Assembly (NCBI GenBank): GCA_024760525.1
Contig: CP060499.1
Location: 3,741,501-3,805,500 of the forward strand
Direction of reading: 5' to 3'
Source of the DNA: Nitrospira sp.
GTDB taxonomy: Bacteria > Nitrospirota > Nitrospiria > Nitrospirales > Nitrospiraceae
DNA: 64,000 bases
Shown here one piece after another: positions 27,028 through 35,883 of the stretch; position 1 is the first letter of the stretch, and every line of letters starts with the position of its first letter. The translations under genes were made by a program, and so were the position numbers. The notes under the pieces were generated by a model. The model had not been told where the DNA came from. It made no database searches and worked only from the letters and a program-made list of their open reading frames with translations.

Positions 27028-27225
27028 ATGCACTTCGTCCGAATCGGAAACCGTGCGGTCAATCTCGATCTCGTCGCTCACTGTGAAGTGCAGATCTGGC
27101 ATGACACCGTGTCGGTCAAGGTTTTCATGACGGGATCGGCCAATAACACTCCCGTGGTCCTCAATGAAGAGGAAGCGAAGCTGTTCTGGAAGTACATTGA
27201 ATATGTCGCAGAGAAGCCGGTTTAG
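27028..27225 (+). CDS. Small protein of unknown function
   Basis: A 65-residue protein from ATG 27028, preceded by a good ribosome site (GAGGGGAGG). It reads MHFVRIGNRAVNLDLVAHCE, followed by strand-rich segments ending NEEEAKLFWKYIEYVAE. The pattern (two beta hairpins then one helix) is typical of small DUF-type bacterial proteins that score near 'membrane-anchored or nucleotide-independent' families; I cannot name one. It is alone, and the 283 bp before it hold no other signal I can support. Confidence 0.6.
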   Translation: MHFVRIGNRAVNLDLVAHCEVQIWHDTVSVKVFMTGSANNTPVVLNEEEAKLFWKYIEYVAEKPV

Positions 27226-27407
27226 TCATACCCATAGCCTATCGGCCGGTCTCTTCGTTTCTCGGCGCGGTGCCGCCTCCAGCCCCTTTCCAGATTCACC
27301 GGACAAATGTGTCACACTCGATTGAAGAATGGTTTTCGTGCTATGGTTGAGTTGTGTTTCCTGTGTTTGCACGCTGGGAAATGCGGCAAAAAGGAGCGCC
27401 AATTCCA

Positions 27408-27743
27408 ATGACCTCAAGAATGGGTCGACTTACCGGCGTCATCTGTGTGTTGTTGGGGATAACCGGATGCGCCAGCGAATTCACTGTTTTCAGCGCAGCG
27501 GGAGATCCTCTTTTGCTCTCACGCCGCGGATATACACCCGATGAATGTACCGAGAAGGTTAAGGACGACGCCGCTCGCTTGGGCGTCACGTTGCGGTATG
27601 TTCATATACGTGGGACCGCCGTTGGTCGTTCACTCATGTGGCCCTTTGAACCTGGATACGCCTGTGAGGCGGCGATAGGCCCGGAGCAGGGTCCGATCGG
27701 CACCTACCCAGGTGGCCTGCCCACCATTTCTCCCGGTTCATGA
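27408..27743 (+). CDS. Putative lipoprotein of unknown function
   Basis: A 111-residue protein from ATG 27408, with AAGGAG nine bases upstream. The N-terminus RLTGVICVLLGITGCASEF contains a lipobox (ITGC), so lipidation at that Cys and membrane anchoring are predicted. The mature part is short, with cysteines in TPDECTEKVKDD and GYACEAAIG that could form a disulfide. No family is recognised. Confidence 0.65.
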   Translation: MTSRMGRLTGVICVLLGITGCASEFTVFSAAGDPLLLSRRGYTPDECTEKVKDDAARLGVTLRYVHIRGTAVGRSLMWPFEPGYACEAAIGPEQGPIGTYPGGLPTISPGS

Positions 27744-27875
27744 TTGAGTAGTTCGACTGCCCACCCCTTTTCCGCCGTTGAGCGAGTTGGTACGGTATAC
27801 GCGCTGAAGGTCTAGTTTCCTTCCATTGTGTCTTTCCAGTCGTTCCAAGGGCATGTCACCACTTCGGTGATTCGC

Positions 27876-27903
27876 TTGTTGAATCATGGTCTTAGGCTAT
27901 ACT
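27876..27903 (+). promoter_or_regulatory. Possible promoter of the response regulator-GGDEF gene
   Basis: TATACT at 27898-27903 with TTGTTG at 27876-27881 and a 16-nt spacer; the ATG is at 27942. The -10 box is good, the -35 box moderate. Confidence 0.35.
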
Positions 27904-27941
27904 TATTAGAGGTCGAGGAAAGAGGTCGCACCGAAAGCGCA

Positions 27942-28862
27942 ATGATCAAGATCCTATTGGTCGAAGACAACGATATTGACGCACGCCTGACACAGGACAT
28001 CCTCACGGAATGGAACCTTGAGGAATTCAATGTCACCCATGTGACCCGCTTGAGCGACGCCTTTTCACAGCTGGCGCGCGCACGCTTTGATGCCGTCCTC
28101 TTGGATCTGTCGCTCCCCGACGGATATGGGTTATCAACCGTGCGTCAAATGCATGTCGCGAACCCTACGATTGCCATCATCGTGCTCAGCGGGCTCAGTG
28201 ATCAGACGCTCGCACTACAGGCTGTCCAGAACGGTGCGCAGGATTATCTCGTCAAGGGAGAGGGGCAATCGGAGCTATTGGCTCGCTCCATCCGTTACGC
28301 CATCGAACGCAAACGAGCCGAGGAGCGGCTGACATACCTTGCCCAGTACGATCAATTGACCGGTCTTGTGAACCGCACGTTGTTTCGCGATCGCCTCATC
28401 CAAGCCATGGCCCGGAGCAAACGGCTCCAACAACCGCTCAGTCTCATGTTGCTGGACCTCGATCAGTTCAAGCCGGTGAACGACACCCTTGGCCATGACG
28501 TCGGGGATCAGGTTTTGAAAGTTGTCGCCACGCGATTACAAGATTGTGTTCGCGAAGTTGACACCGTGGCACGCATGGGAGGAGATGAATTCACGATTAT
28601 CCTTGAAGGTCTGACGTGCGAAGAAGATATCACGCTGGTCGCACAGCGAATCACCAAATCCTTGGCGGAACCGTTTCATCTTGGAGACCATCAGGCTTTG
28701 ATCGGAGTCAGCATCGGCATTACCGTCTATCCGACCGATGATCACGACATTGATGAGCTGCTGAAGCATGCCGATGCCGCAATGTATCGGGCGAAACAGC
28801 AGGGTGGAAGCGCGTTTCAGTTCCACATTCCGAACGACTCCCCTTCCTCAACTCTGCTTTAG
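27942..28862 (+). CDS. Response regulator with GGDEF diguanylate cyclase domain
   Basis: A 306-residue protein from ATG 27942 (KILLVEDNDIDARL); the longer upstream frame is not protein-like. Residues 1-120 are a CheY-like receiver with phospho-acceptor Asp in AVLLDLSLPDGYG and Lys in YLVKGEG. Residues about 140-300 are a GGDEF domain with an intact RMGGDEFTII active site, so it is expected to make cyclic di-GMP when phosphorylated. No histidine kinase gene is adjacent. There is no EAL domain. The I-site RxxD upstream of GGDEF is present as REVD. Confidence 0.93.
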   Translation: MIKILLVEDNDIDARLTQDILTEWNLEEFNVTHVTRLSDAFSQLARARFDAVLLDLSLPDGYGLSTVRQMHVANPTIAIIVLSGLSDQTLALQAVQNGAQDYLVKGEGQSELLARSIRYAIERKRAEERLTYLAQYDQLTGLVNRTLFRDRLIQAMARSKRLQQPLSLMLLDLDQFKPVNDTLGHDVGDQVLKVVATRLQDCVREVDTVARMGGDEFTIILEGLTCEEDITLVAQRITKSLAEPFHLGDHQALIGVSIGITVYPTDDHDIDELLKHADAAMYRAKQQGGSAFQFHIPNDSPSSTLL

Positions 28863-28897
28863 CCAATAGGGCGATTCCTTGCGGTTCCGGACTGTCA

Positions 28898-29689
28898 TTA
28901 CCGGCCGATCTGAGCAAGCGGTTGATCGGAGACTGAATAGGCCCCAAGGGGGTTGGGTTCGAGTCGATTCATCATGGGAAGCTCAGACGGCGACGGGTTG
29001 GGCTGTGAATCGGGTGTCAGAAGAATCCCCCAGTGCTGGTTATTGTGACAGATATTGTCCGCCATCAATGCGCCGCCGTGGTGGAACAGCAGGATGCCGC
29101 TCAGCATATTTCCTTCACACTGATTCCGGACCAGTTCAGGACGGCTGCCCTGATCGCGGACCGCGATCCCAAAATGGTGATTGTCGAAGCAACGGTTATC
29201 GGCCACTCGTGGTTGCGCACCGGCAAACACGAATATGCCGGACTCGCGATTGCGGCACACCTCGTTTTCCGCGAATATCGCACGACATTCGGATCCATAC
29301 AGGACGACACCGGACAAGATGCCTTCCATTGCCCGGCATTGGGTGATGAGACATGTGGAATTGAGCACGTTGATGGCTGAATGTTGGTCGCTGCCGATAT
29401 AGCGGAATGTCATGCCGGTTATCAATCCTTCCGGCACCTCTTGGAGATAGAGCGGCCCTCCACGCCGCCAGAAGATATGGACCCGGTCTCGTCCGGCTCC
29501 AACCAGCCGGACCGGCCGTTGACTGACGAAAACCTTATCCTCATAGATCCCCGGACGAACATATACCTGATCCGATTCACCCATATCCTTAATCGCTGCG
29601 CTCGGCAGGGGATAGCAACCTTGATCGATGCTGTCGACGATCAAGGTTCTGCCTCCCAATGGATTGGCCGGAACTGACTCCTCATGCAT
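28898..29689 (-). CDS. Right-handed parallel beta-helix repeat protein
   Basis: A 263-residue protein taken from ATG 29689, which has GGGGAGAG upstream; the frame extends 12 codons further. It opens with DQVYVRPGIYEDKVFVSQRPVRLVG, the NosD/pectinesterase-type entry into a beta helix. Regular turns follow: GVVLYGSECRAIFAENEVCRN, GIFVFAGAQPRVADNRCFDN, GIAVRDQGSRPELVRNQCEGN and GILLFHHGGALMADNICHNN, one every 23 residues. Such repeats occur in carbohydrate-active or FBXO11-like proteins. No signal peptide or catalytic triad is visible, so the function is open. Confidence 0.82.
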   Translation of the reverse strand: MHEESVPANPLGGRTLIVDSIDQGCYPLPSAAIKDMGESDQVYVRPGIYEDKVFVSQRPVRLVGAGRDRVHIFWRRGGPLYLQEVPEGLITGMTFRYIGSDQHSAINVLNSTCLITQCRAMEGILSGVVLYGSECRAIFAENEVCRNRESGIFVFAGAQPRVADNRCFDNHHFGIAVRDQGSRPELVRNQCEGNMLSGILLFHHGGALMADNICHNNQHWGILLTPDSQPNPSPSELPMMNRLEPNPLGAYSVSDQPLAQIGR

Positions 29690-29925
29690 CACATTCTCTC
29701 CCCGGAATACTGATATCTCCAACAACTCTGAAGATCAACGGACCTTATTGAGCACTGGACATACCCGTCGATGTAAGGGCGCTTTTCGTACAAATCTGTG
29801 TCTTTCGTCTGCGCGCCTATTGAAACCTCCTGAAACTGATGGATCTCATGCCCATTGAACATCAGGTTATTCAAGCGGTTCTGATCTTCGACTGACCTGG
29901 ACCATGGCATACCGATTGCGTGCAT
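29689..29925 (-). CDS. Possible small ORF translationally coupled to the beta-helix gene
   Basis: A 78-codon frame from ATG 29925 ends with a TGA sharing its last base with the ATG of the beta-helix gene (TGATG), a typical coupling arrangement. The product is soluble, with no recognised motif (begins MHAIGMPWSRSVEDQNRLNN). GAGGGG precedes the start, though only three bases away. It occupies most of the 240-bp gap between the beta-helix gene and the divergent TPR gene. Confidence 0.4.
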   Translation of the reverse strand: MHAIGMPWSRSVEDQNRLNNLMFNGHEIHQFQEVSIGAQTKDTDLYEKRPYIDGYVQCSIRSVDLQSCWRYQYSGERM

Positions 29926-29965
29926 AGACCCCTCGACTCTGGTTTGAGCAGTTGGAGGGCCATCT

Positions 29966-30457
29966 ATGGCACAGAACAGTATCGGAATTCTCATACTCCT
30001 ATCAATGTTCTTATCAGCAGGCCCATCCTTCGCTGCTCCCACCCAGAGGCAGGATACGACCCGTCACCTCTATGATCGTGTCATGGATGAATTCAAACAC
30101 CGCGATTACGAAGCGGCCATGGCAGGCTTTCGACTGTTTATCGAGTTGCACAGTGAGTCCGCACTCGCAGCCAACGCACAGTATTGGATCGGAGAATGTC
30201 AGTATCGTATGGGGCGATACCGCGACGCGCTGAAGTCGTTCTATGACGTCGTCTCAAATTACCCGCTCAGTCCGAAGTTGGCGGCGTCCACATTGAAGCT
30301 CGGCCAGACCTACACCAAATTGGGCGATCACGAAAAAGCGAGGCTCATGTTCGACCGTGTCGTGGATCAATACCCGGATAGCTCCGAAGCGGAACTTGCC
30401 CGAACAACCATCGAGGCAATAACGCGCGCCGACGAAGCCGCCGCCGCATCGCCGTAG
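29966..30457 (+). CDS. Periplasmic TPR protein, CpoB/YbgF C-terminal-like
   Basis: A 163-residue protein with signal peptide (IGILILLSMFLSAGPSFAAP) and three tetratricopeptide repeats: YDRVMDEFKHRDYEAAMAGF, AQYWIGECQYRMGRYRDALK and KLGQTYTKLGDHEKARLMF. This matches the TPR part of CpoB (YbgF), which links the Tol-Pal system with peptidoglycan synthesis. It lacks the N-terminal coiled coil of full CpoB and no tol or pal gene is nearby, so only the domain call is firm. Confidence 0.8.
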   Translation: MAQNSIGILILLSMFLSAGPSFAAPTQRQDTTRHLYDRVMDEFKHRDYEAAMAGFRLFIELHSESALAANAQYWIGECQYRMGRYRDALKSFYDVVSNYPLSPKLAASTLKLGQTYTKLGDHEKARLMFDRVVDQYPDSSEAELARTTIEAITRADEAAAASP

Positions 30458-30494
30458 AGACCGGCCCGCTCGATGAAAGCGGATCGCTTGTTTT

Positions 30495-31004
30495 CTATTC
30501 CTCTGCGTTCATCCCCAATTGGGCGGCGAGGTCTGGCAAAGAGTAGTTTTTCTTCGATCGCAACTTCATCAGCTTGATTCCTGCCGCATCGAGGACCGAT
30601 TCGATGACGCGCTGCCGTTCTGCTTGATGGGGTTGCGGTGACTCCTGTTCAATCTGCACGACCTGCTCGACCTGGCAGGATCCTGGATGGACCAAAGCAA
30701 AATCGACTCGTTTGAGCGCGAGATGGCGCAGAACATGAGAACGCACCGTGTCAGAGGCATCAACGGCTATGAAGGACCATAACGGTACTTGAGTAAAGAC
30801 CAGGTACTGCTCCTGGACAACCATCCGCAGCAGATTATACAGAGCCACCTCTTCTTCCACGATCAACGGGGCGGAACTGATGATGGCGTCCGGAGGAATC
30901 ATAAACGGCACGAGCTGCCGGCTGCTTCGACGGAATCTCTTCCGATACAACCAAATGCCGACGATCACTGCAAGGGCCACCGCCCCGACGAGAACGATCT
31001 TCAT
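30495..31004 (-). CDS. DUF2726-type protein with N-terminal membrane anchor
   Basis: A 169-residue protein. One N-terminal transmembrane helix (VLVGAVALAVIVGIWLY) precedes a DUF2726 domain (ALYNLLRMVVQEQYLVFTQV, RVDFALVHPG, and a C-terminal SLPDLAAQLGM). DUF2726 has a restriction-endonuclease-like fold in some members, but a nuclease role is not shown here. The gene starts six bases after anmK on the same strand and is probably cotranscribed with it. Confidence 0.78.
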   Translation of the reverse strand: MKIVLVGAVALAVIVGIWLYRKRFRRSSRQLVPFMIPPDAIISSAPLIVEEEVALYNLLRMVVQEQYLVFTQVPLWSFIAVDASDTVRSHVLRHLALKRVDFALVHPGSCQVEQVVQIEQESPQPHQAERQRVIESVLDAAGIKLMKLRSKKNYSLPDLAAQLGMNAEE

Positions 31005-31010
31005 CGCCCG

Positions 31011-32201
31011 TTACTTTCGCCCTTTACGTGGGTGTAGTCGCTCGAACCACCGCGGGCCGCTTGGGACGATGCATCCCAACAGCCTAGGGAAGGCCGCTCC
31101 TGTGACCGAAGGGACATTCCCACACTCCTCCATCACGGTCTGATACGCTAGAACAGCAAAGGCCACCGACTCGAGCGCCTTGCTGTCCCAACCGTGCGCC
31201 TCAAAGGTCGTGACCGGAACCGGCGCAAAGACTTCCGTCAGGTGTCCCATGATCACCCGGTTCTTGACGCCTCCTCCACCGACGATCACTTCATCGATGC
31301 CACCTTTGACCCATCGCCGCGCCGTGCCAACTCCCTCCGCAGTCCAGCGGCTGCATGTGGCCAGCAGATCCTCGATCGGCAATTTGCGGGTTTGTTGCCA
31401 GTTGAGCAAGTCGTCCAACATCTTTGCGCCGAACGCTTCACGCCCTGTGGATTTCGGTGGCGCCTGAGACAGATAAGGATGCGCAAGCAGTTTGGCCAAC
31501 AATCTCGAATCAACCTGTCCTCGGGCAGCCAGCCGCCCTTCACGGTCCATCGAGGACCGGCCATTTGTGGCTCGGACCATGATGCCGTCCAGAACCATAT
31601 TCGCCGGACCAGTGTCGAATGCGGCCAGTGTTACGGTTCCTGATCGACGTGGCAGGTAGGTGACGTTGCTGATGCCGCCAAGATTCACGATGAGTCGCGC
31701 CCGGCGAGGATGTTGAAACAGCAAGGCATGCACTCCCGGTGTAAGCGGCGCTCCTTGCCCTCCGGCCGCGATGTCGCGCGGACGGAAATTGGCCACCGTC
31801 GTGATCCCCGTGCGTTCGGCGATCACGGCGGGCTCAGCAATCTGCAGGGTGGAGCGTATCGAGCCGACACCGGTATCCTTGATGCCATTGGGAAGGTGGT
31901 GCACCGTCTGGCCGTGGGATCCAATCAGAGCCACGTCCTCTTCGGTCAGATGAGCCGCACGGATGACGCCTAACGCTGCGTCGGCGAACCACTCGCCCAA
32001 CAGCGCATTCAGGTGGCAAATATCCGTCACGGTCCCGGAAACCGATGCCGAGAGAATTCGTTGTTGCAGCGAGCGCGGATAGGGAAGCGAATGAAACGCA
32101 ACCATCTCGACGTGAATGCCGGCTTTCCGACGATCAATCGAGACCAGGGCAGCGTCGACTCCGTCAGCTGAAGTACCCGACATCAATCCAACAACGTTCA
32201 T
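31011..32201 (-). CDS. anmK: Anhydro-N-acetylmuramic acid kinase AnmK
   Basis: A 396-residue protein from ATG 32201, preceded by AGGA; the longer frame lacks homology. NVVGLMSGTSADGVDAALV is the phosphate-binding motif, and GSHGQTVHH, NLGGISNVTYLP, FDTGPANMVLDG and VGGGGVKN are AnmK signatures. It phosphorylates and opens 1,6-anhydro-MurNAc from cell-wall turnover to give MurNAc-6-phosphate. No murQ is in the window. Confidence 0.95.
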   Translation of the reverse strand: MNVVGLMSGTSADGVDAALVSIDRRKAGIHVEMVAFHSLPYPRSLQQRILSASVSGTVTDICHLNALLGEWFADAALGVIRAAHLTEEDVALIGSHGQTVHHLPNGIKDTGVGSIRSTLQIAEPAVIAERTGITTVANFRPRDIAAGGQGAPLTPGVHALLFQHPRRARLIVNLGGISNVTYLPRRSGTVTLAAFDTGPANMVLDGIMVRATNGRSSMDREGRLAARGQVDSRLLAKLLAHPYLSQAPPKSTGREAFGAKMLDDLLNWQQTRKLPIEDLLATCSRWTAEGVGTARRWVKGGIDEVIVGGGGVKNRVIMGHLTEVFAPVPVTTFEAHGWDSKALESVAFAVLAYQTVMEECGNVPSVTGAAFPRLLGCIVPSGPRWFERLHPRKGRK

Positions 32202-32350
32202 CTGCAGTATCCTTTCGCAACCATACGAATCCGCCGAGACCGGCGGGTGCGCTACGCTAATCGAACTGGCGCGTATGGTCAAGGAGGCGAATGGACAGGG
32301 CCTATGAGGGGGTGCCGCCGTCACGATGTCGTTGACACCGCAAAACTTGG

Positions 32351-33310
32351 ATGTTACCGTCCCCGCCGATGTTTTTGGTCAACCACGTGCTGAAACGACC
32401 CATCTCCGTTCTCATCGCCTTTCTGGCCGGCTTCGTTCCCTCCCTTACCCCTGTGACAGAAGCTCGCGACCCGATTCCCATCGTCGTCACGATTCCTGTC
32501 CTGAAGGATTTGGCCGAACAGGTCGGCGGCCCCCATGTACGGGTCACATCTTTGTTGAGCGGCTACGAGAACGAACACACCTATTCGCCGAAACCCACCG
32601 ATCTGATCGCAGTCCGGAAGGCCAGGGTGCTGTTCGAGATCGGCCTCGGACTCGAGGTCTGGGTTTCGTCGCTGGTCAAGAATGCCGGGAGTCCGTCGTT
32701 ACGCCTCATTACGACATCCCAGGGGGTGGGGCTGATTCACGATGGTTCGGATTCTCATGACGAACTGCACAAGGGCGAAAAAGAAGCCGAGCCAGGCGGG
32801 AATCCACACATCTGGTTGGACCCTGAGAACGTCGCCATCATGCTGCGCCACATCACTGATGCCCTGATTGAGGTTGATCCGGGTCACACGGCCGAATTCC
32901 GAACAAATCAAGCGGCGTATCTTCACCGGTTGAGCCGGTTGCAAAAAGAACTTTCTGATCGCACTCAGCTGCTATTCGATCGACGTTTCATTGCGCACCA
33001 TTCGGCCTGGCCTTATTTAGCGAAGCGATTTGGCCTCGAAATTGTCGGCACGATTCACATGCAGTCCGGCACAGAACCATCGGCTTTTCACCTGCAATCT
33101 CTCATCGAAAAGATCAGGAAGGAGAATATCAGGGTTATCGTCTCCGAGATTCAGCTCAGCCAACGCCTCCCGGAACTGCTTGCGAGAGAAACCAACGCCC
33201 GCGTCGTGGTCCTGACGACGATGCCGGGAGGTGTATCGGGAACTGAGACCTACCTCGACATGCTTCGTTATAATGTGCTCCAATTAGCCGGCGCGCTGGA
33301 AACGACGTAA
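32351..33310 (+). CDS. Metal ABC transporter substrate-binding protein, ZnuA-like
   Basis: A 319-residue secreted protein with signal peptide (VLIAFLAGFVPSLTPVTEA). Metal-ligand positions are visible as NEHTYSPKPTD, NPHIWLDP and IAHHSAWPYLAKRFGL. Between the first two lies a short acidic and His-containing loop (HDGSDSHDELHKGE), typical of zinc-binding ZnuA. The family (cluster A-I) binds Zn2+ or Mn2+ in the periplasm. It starts at ATG 32351 or 32369 without a clear ribosome site. It heads a znuA-znuC-znuB-ordered operon. I see no obvious Zur box in the 149 bp to anmK. Confidence 0.9.
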   Translation: MLPSPPMFLVNHVLKRPISVLIAFLAGFVPSLTPVTEARDPIPIVVTIPVLKDLAEQVGGPHVRVTSLLSGYENEHTYSPKPTDLIAVRKARVLFEIGLGLEVWVSSLVKNAGSPSLRLITTSQGVGLIHDGSDSHDELHKGEKEAEPGGNPHIWLDPENVAIMLRHITDALIEVDPGHTAEFRTNQAAYLHRLSRLQKELSDRTQLLFDRRFIAHHSAWPYLAKRFGLEIVGTIHMQSGTEPSAFHLQSLIEKIRKENIRVIVSEIQLSQRLPELLARETNARVVVLTTMPGGVSGTETYLDMLRYNVLQLAGALETT

Positions 33311-33358
33311 CAACAGTTAGGACATTCGTTTCTATCGTCGGAAGGAGTTTGGGAATCC

Positions 33359-34150
33359 GTGTCTGACCCCCGCGAGCCAATTATTCGTTTTGAGCGCGCT
33401 TCCTTCGGATTTCCAGGGCTCACGGCCCTGAAGGAGATCTCGCTGACCATCTACGAAGGCGAGTTCGTCGGGGTGATCGGTCCAAATGGGTCAGGGAAAA
33501 CGACACTGTGTCGAGCAGTCTTAGGACTTTTAGCTCCCATGGAAGGACACCTCCATATCTTCGACTGTGCCTGCGATGAGCTCCGCTGCCACCATCGTGC
33601 CAAAATCGGGTACCTCCCGCAGAAAGGGGTCGTCGATCGCAATTTCCCGGTGACAGTCCTCGAAACAGTGATGATGGGACGTTACGGGGCCTTAGGCTTG
33701 TTTAGGCGCCCGAGTCGGAAGGATCGTGCTATCGCACTGGAAGCTCTTAGTCAGGTCGGAATGGAATCACATAAGGATAACGCTCTTGGGCAACTCTCCG
33801 GCGGTCAACAACAGCGTGTCTTCATTGCCAGAGCCCTGGCGCAGCAACCCAAAGTCCTGATATTGGATGAACCGACGACCGGCCTGGATATCACCACGCA
33901 ACACAATGTCATTGAGCTCGTGCAACACCTTCATGACGAGCTCAAGTTGACGGTCCTCCTCATTACGCACGACATAAATATGATCCGCTCACGAGTGGAT
34001 CGATTGATTCTTCTCAAAACCAGACTCTTCGCCGCGGGTCCTCCTGCGGAAGTGCTCAAAGCGGACATTCTTCACCAAGTGTACGGGAAAGAGCTGGTCA
34101 TCACCGAGAAAGACCTCGTCATCGTGGAAGACTATCACCATCACCACTAG
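33359..34150 (+). CDS. Metal ABC transporter ATP-binding protein, ZnuC-like
   Basis: A 263-residue ATPase starting at GTG 33359 with GAAGGAG upstream. It has Walker A GPNGSGKTT, signature LSGGQQQRV, Walker B LILDEPTTGLD and switch His in LLITHD. Its C-terminus ends with VEDYHHHH, a natural four-His tail that may bind the transported metal. It energises the ZnuA/ZnuB-like transporter encoded around it. Confidence 0.93.
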   Translation: MSDPREPIIRFERASFGFPGLTALKEISLTIYEGEFVGVIGPNGSGKTTLCRAVLGLLAPMEGHLHIFDCACDELRCHHRAKIGYLPQKGVVDRNFPVTVLETVMMGRYGALGLFRRPSRKDRAIALEALSQVGMESHKDNALGQLSGGQQQRVFIARALAQQPKVLILDEPTTGLDITTQHNVIELVQHLHDELKLTVLLITHDINMIRSRVDRLILLKTRLFAAGPPAEVLKADILHQVYGKELVITEKDLVIVEDYHHHH

Positions 34151-34166
34151 GAGTTAATTCCACTCC

Positions 34167-34997
34167 ATGCTCGATCTCCTCACTTACGATTTCATGCAAC
34201 GGTCCCTGCTCGCCGCGGCGATGGTCGGCGGATTGTGCTCGGTGATCGGCGTATTTGTCGTGTTGCGCGGACTGGCGTTTGTCGGAGCCGGCACGTCGCA
34301 TGCCGCCTTCGCGGGCGTCGCACTCGGTTACTTGATGGGTTGGCCTCCCTTATTGCTGGCGATCCTGTTCGGACTCGCCACGGTATGGATCACCGGGTGG
34401 GTCGAGGAAAGAGGCCGCATGAAGCTGGATGTGTCGATCGGCATTCTCTACACCACGACGATGGCACTGGCAATCCTCTTCATCGGGCTGATGAAGACCT
34501 ATAATGCCGAAGTGTATGGGTATTTGTTCGGCAGCGTCCTGTCGGTCACCACTGAGGAGCTCAGCATCATCGGAGGGTTGAGCATTCTCGTACTGGGGCT
34601 CATCTTGACGTTTGCAAAAGAGCTCTACTTTATCGCCTTCGATCAAGAGATGGCTGAAGCTTCCGGCGTTCCAGCACGACAGATCTTTTTTCTCCTCTTG
34701 TCACTGGTGGCCTTGACGGTGGTAGTCTCATTGAAGACGGTCGGTGCGATCCTCGTGTTTGCGATGATTCTGATTCCAGCCTCGACCGCCTACCAGCTCA
34801 CGCATAGCCTCGCAACGCTGACTCTGTATTCCGCAATCATCGGAGTCATGACCTCCGTAACAGGCGTCTTGATTTCTGCCGTGTGGGACGTCCCTTCCGG
34901 ACCGGCAATCGTTCTTCTCGCCACCGCAATATTTTTCATCTCTGTCTTCTTCTCGCCAAAGCGCGTGAAGAGCACACGGTTGGCGCACTCTCATTAA
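34167..34997 (+). CDS. Metal ABC transporter permease, ZnuB-like
   Basis: A 276-residue membrane protein with about eight hydrophobic helices (SLLAAAMVGGLCSVIGVFVV, FVGAGTSHAAFAGVALG, then IMSL-type MIL and VTGVLISAVW segments). RGLAFVGAGTSHAAFAGVALG is the ABC-3 permease signature. It starts 16 bases after the ATPase gene with AGGAG upstream and completes the three-gene transporter. A TAACCA stop and a 170-bp gap follow. Confidence 0.92.
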   Translation: MLDLLTYDFMQRSLLAAAMVGGLCSVIGVFVVLRGLAFVGAGTSHAAFAGVALGYLMGWPPLLLAILFGLATVWITGWVEERGRMKLDVSIGILYTTTMALAILFIGLMKTYNAEVYGYLFGSVLSVTTEELSIIGGLSILVLGLILTFAKELYFIAFDQEMAEASGVPARQIFFLLLSLVALTVVVSLKTVGAILVFAMILIPASTAYQLTHSLATLTLYSAIIGVMTSVTGVLISAVWDVPSGPAIVLLATAIFFISVFFSPKRVKSTRLAHSH

Positions 34998-35171
34998 CCA
35001 CACGCACCTTGCTCCTCCCAATCTCAGAATGCTATGTGTACTACACGACCTCCGATATGAGGTGCCCAAGCTTGCACCCGCTGTCGAGGTGGCAGAAAGA
35101 TACCGGAATCGGCGATAATCGCGGTGCTTTCTTATAGGCGAGACACCCCAATACATGAGAGGAGGAGTTTC

Positions 35172-35801
35172 ATGCGAGGGCACACGTTAAGACCAGGCTT
35201 AATCGGCGTATTGTTCGTCGCTATGGCGACGATGTTCCCCATGTCACACGGGGCCTTGGCGGAAGAATTCGGCGGAACTGAACCGGGCAGATGGATACTT
35301 GGTTTTCGGGCTGGATTTGCTCCACTGACCCAGCAGCTCTCGGAAAATACGTCAACGTCCATCGGACCACTCGTCAATTTTCAAGGCTTGTACAGCGTGA
35401 ATAACTGGCTCTTGGTCGGAATGATGCTCGAATGGGAACGGCATGGAGTCAGCCTGGAGCGCCCTGACATCGACCTGGGGCATCAAGATACGGTATCGGT
35501 GTTGCCGACCGTCGAAGTGCGTCCCGTGAAACTGGGCCGGATCACTCCGTATGTGAATATGAGCTTCGGCGTCAACATCAACAGCTTTGGCGAAGATACA
35601 CCTATTCGCATCAGTCCGAGCAACACCTTTGCCTGGCGCTTAGGCTGGGGAGCCGATTACATGCTCAATGAACGATTTGCCCTCAATACGGAATGGGCCT
35701 ATAAGCGAAATGACGGGCATACGACCGGTACCGGAGGTCGGAATGATGACTGGAATGCCTCTTCGTTCGGCTTCCTCTTTGGCGGAAAGATGTTTTTCTG
35801 A
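35172..35801 (+). CDS. Outer-membrane beta-barrel protein
   Basis: A 209-residue protein from ATG 35172, with GAGGAG just upstream; a longer frame to 35124 has no ribosome site. The signal peptide LIGVLFVAMATMFPMSHGALA precedes a barrel with repeated strands (WILGFRAGFAPLTQQL, WLLVGMMLEWERHGVS, ITPYVNMSFGVNINSFG, AWRLGWGADYMLNERF) and a terminal phenylalanine (FGFLFGGKMFF). It resembles the OmpW/OprG-like or acyl-transfer small barrels; the role is unknown. A perfect hairpin follows the stop. Confidence 0.82.
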   Translation: MRGHTLRPGLIGVLFVAMATMFPMSHGALAEEFGGTEPGRWILGFRAGFAPLTQQLSENTSTSIGPLVNFQGLYSVNNWLLVGMMLEWERHGVSLERPDIDLGHQDTVSVLPTVEVRPVKLGRITPYVNMSFGVNINSFGEDTPIRISPSNTFAWRLGWGADYMLNERFALNTEWAYKRNDGHTTGTGGRNDDWNASSFGFLFGGKMFF

Positions 35802-35827
35802 GTTCATCCATCGGCGGGCATCATCAC

Positions 35828-35858
35828 CACCCTTCTACTCCTATGGAGTAGAAGGGTG
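35828..35858. terminator. Perfect hairpin between converging genes
   Basis: CACCCTTCTACTC at 35828-35840 pairs fully with GAGTAGAAGGGTG at 35846-35858 around a five-base loop. It lies between the barrel gene and the converging acetyltransferase gene, so it can serve as a bidirectional terminator. It is not followed by a long T run. Confidence 0.7.
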
Positions 35859-35883
35859 AGGAAAAGTTGGGAATAGCCCCGCC

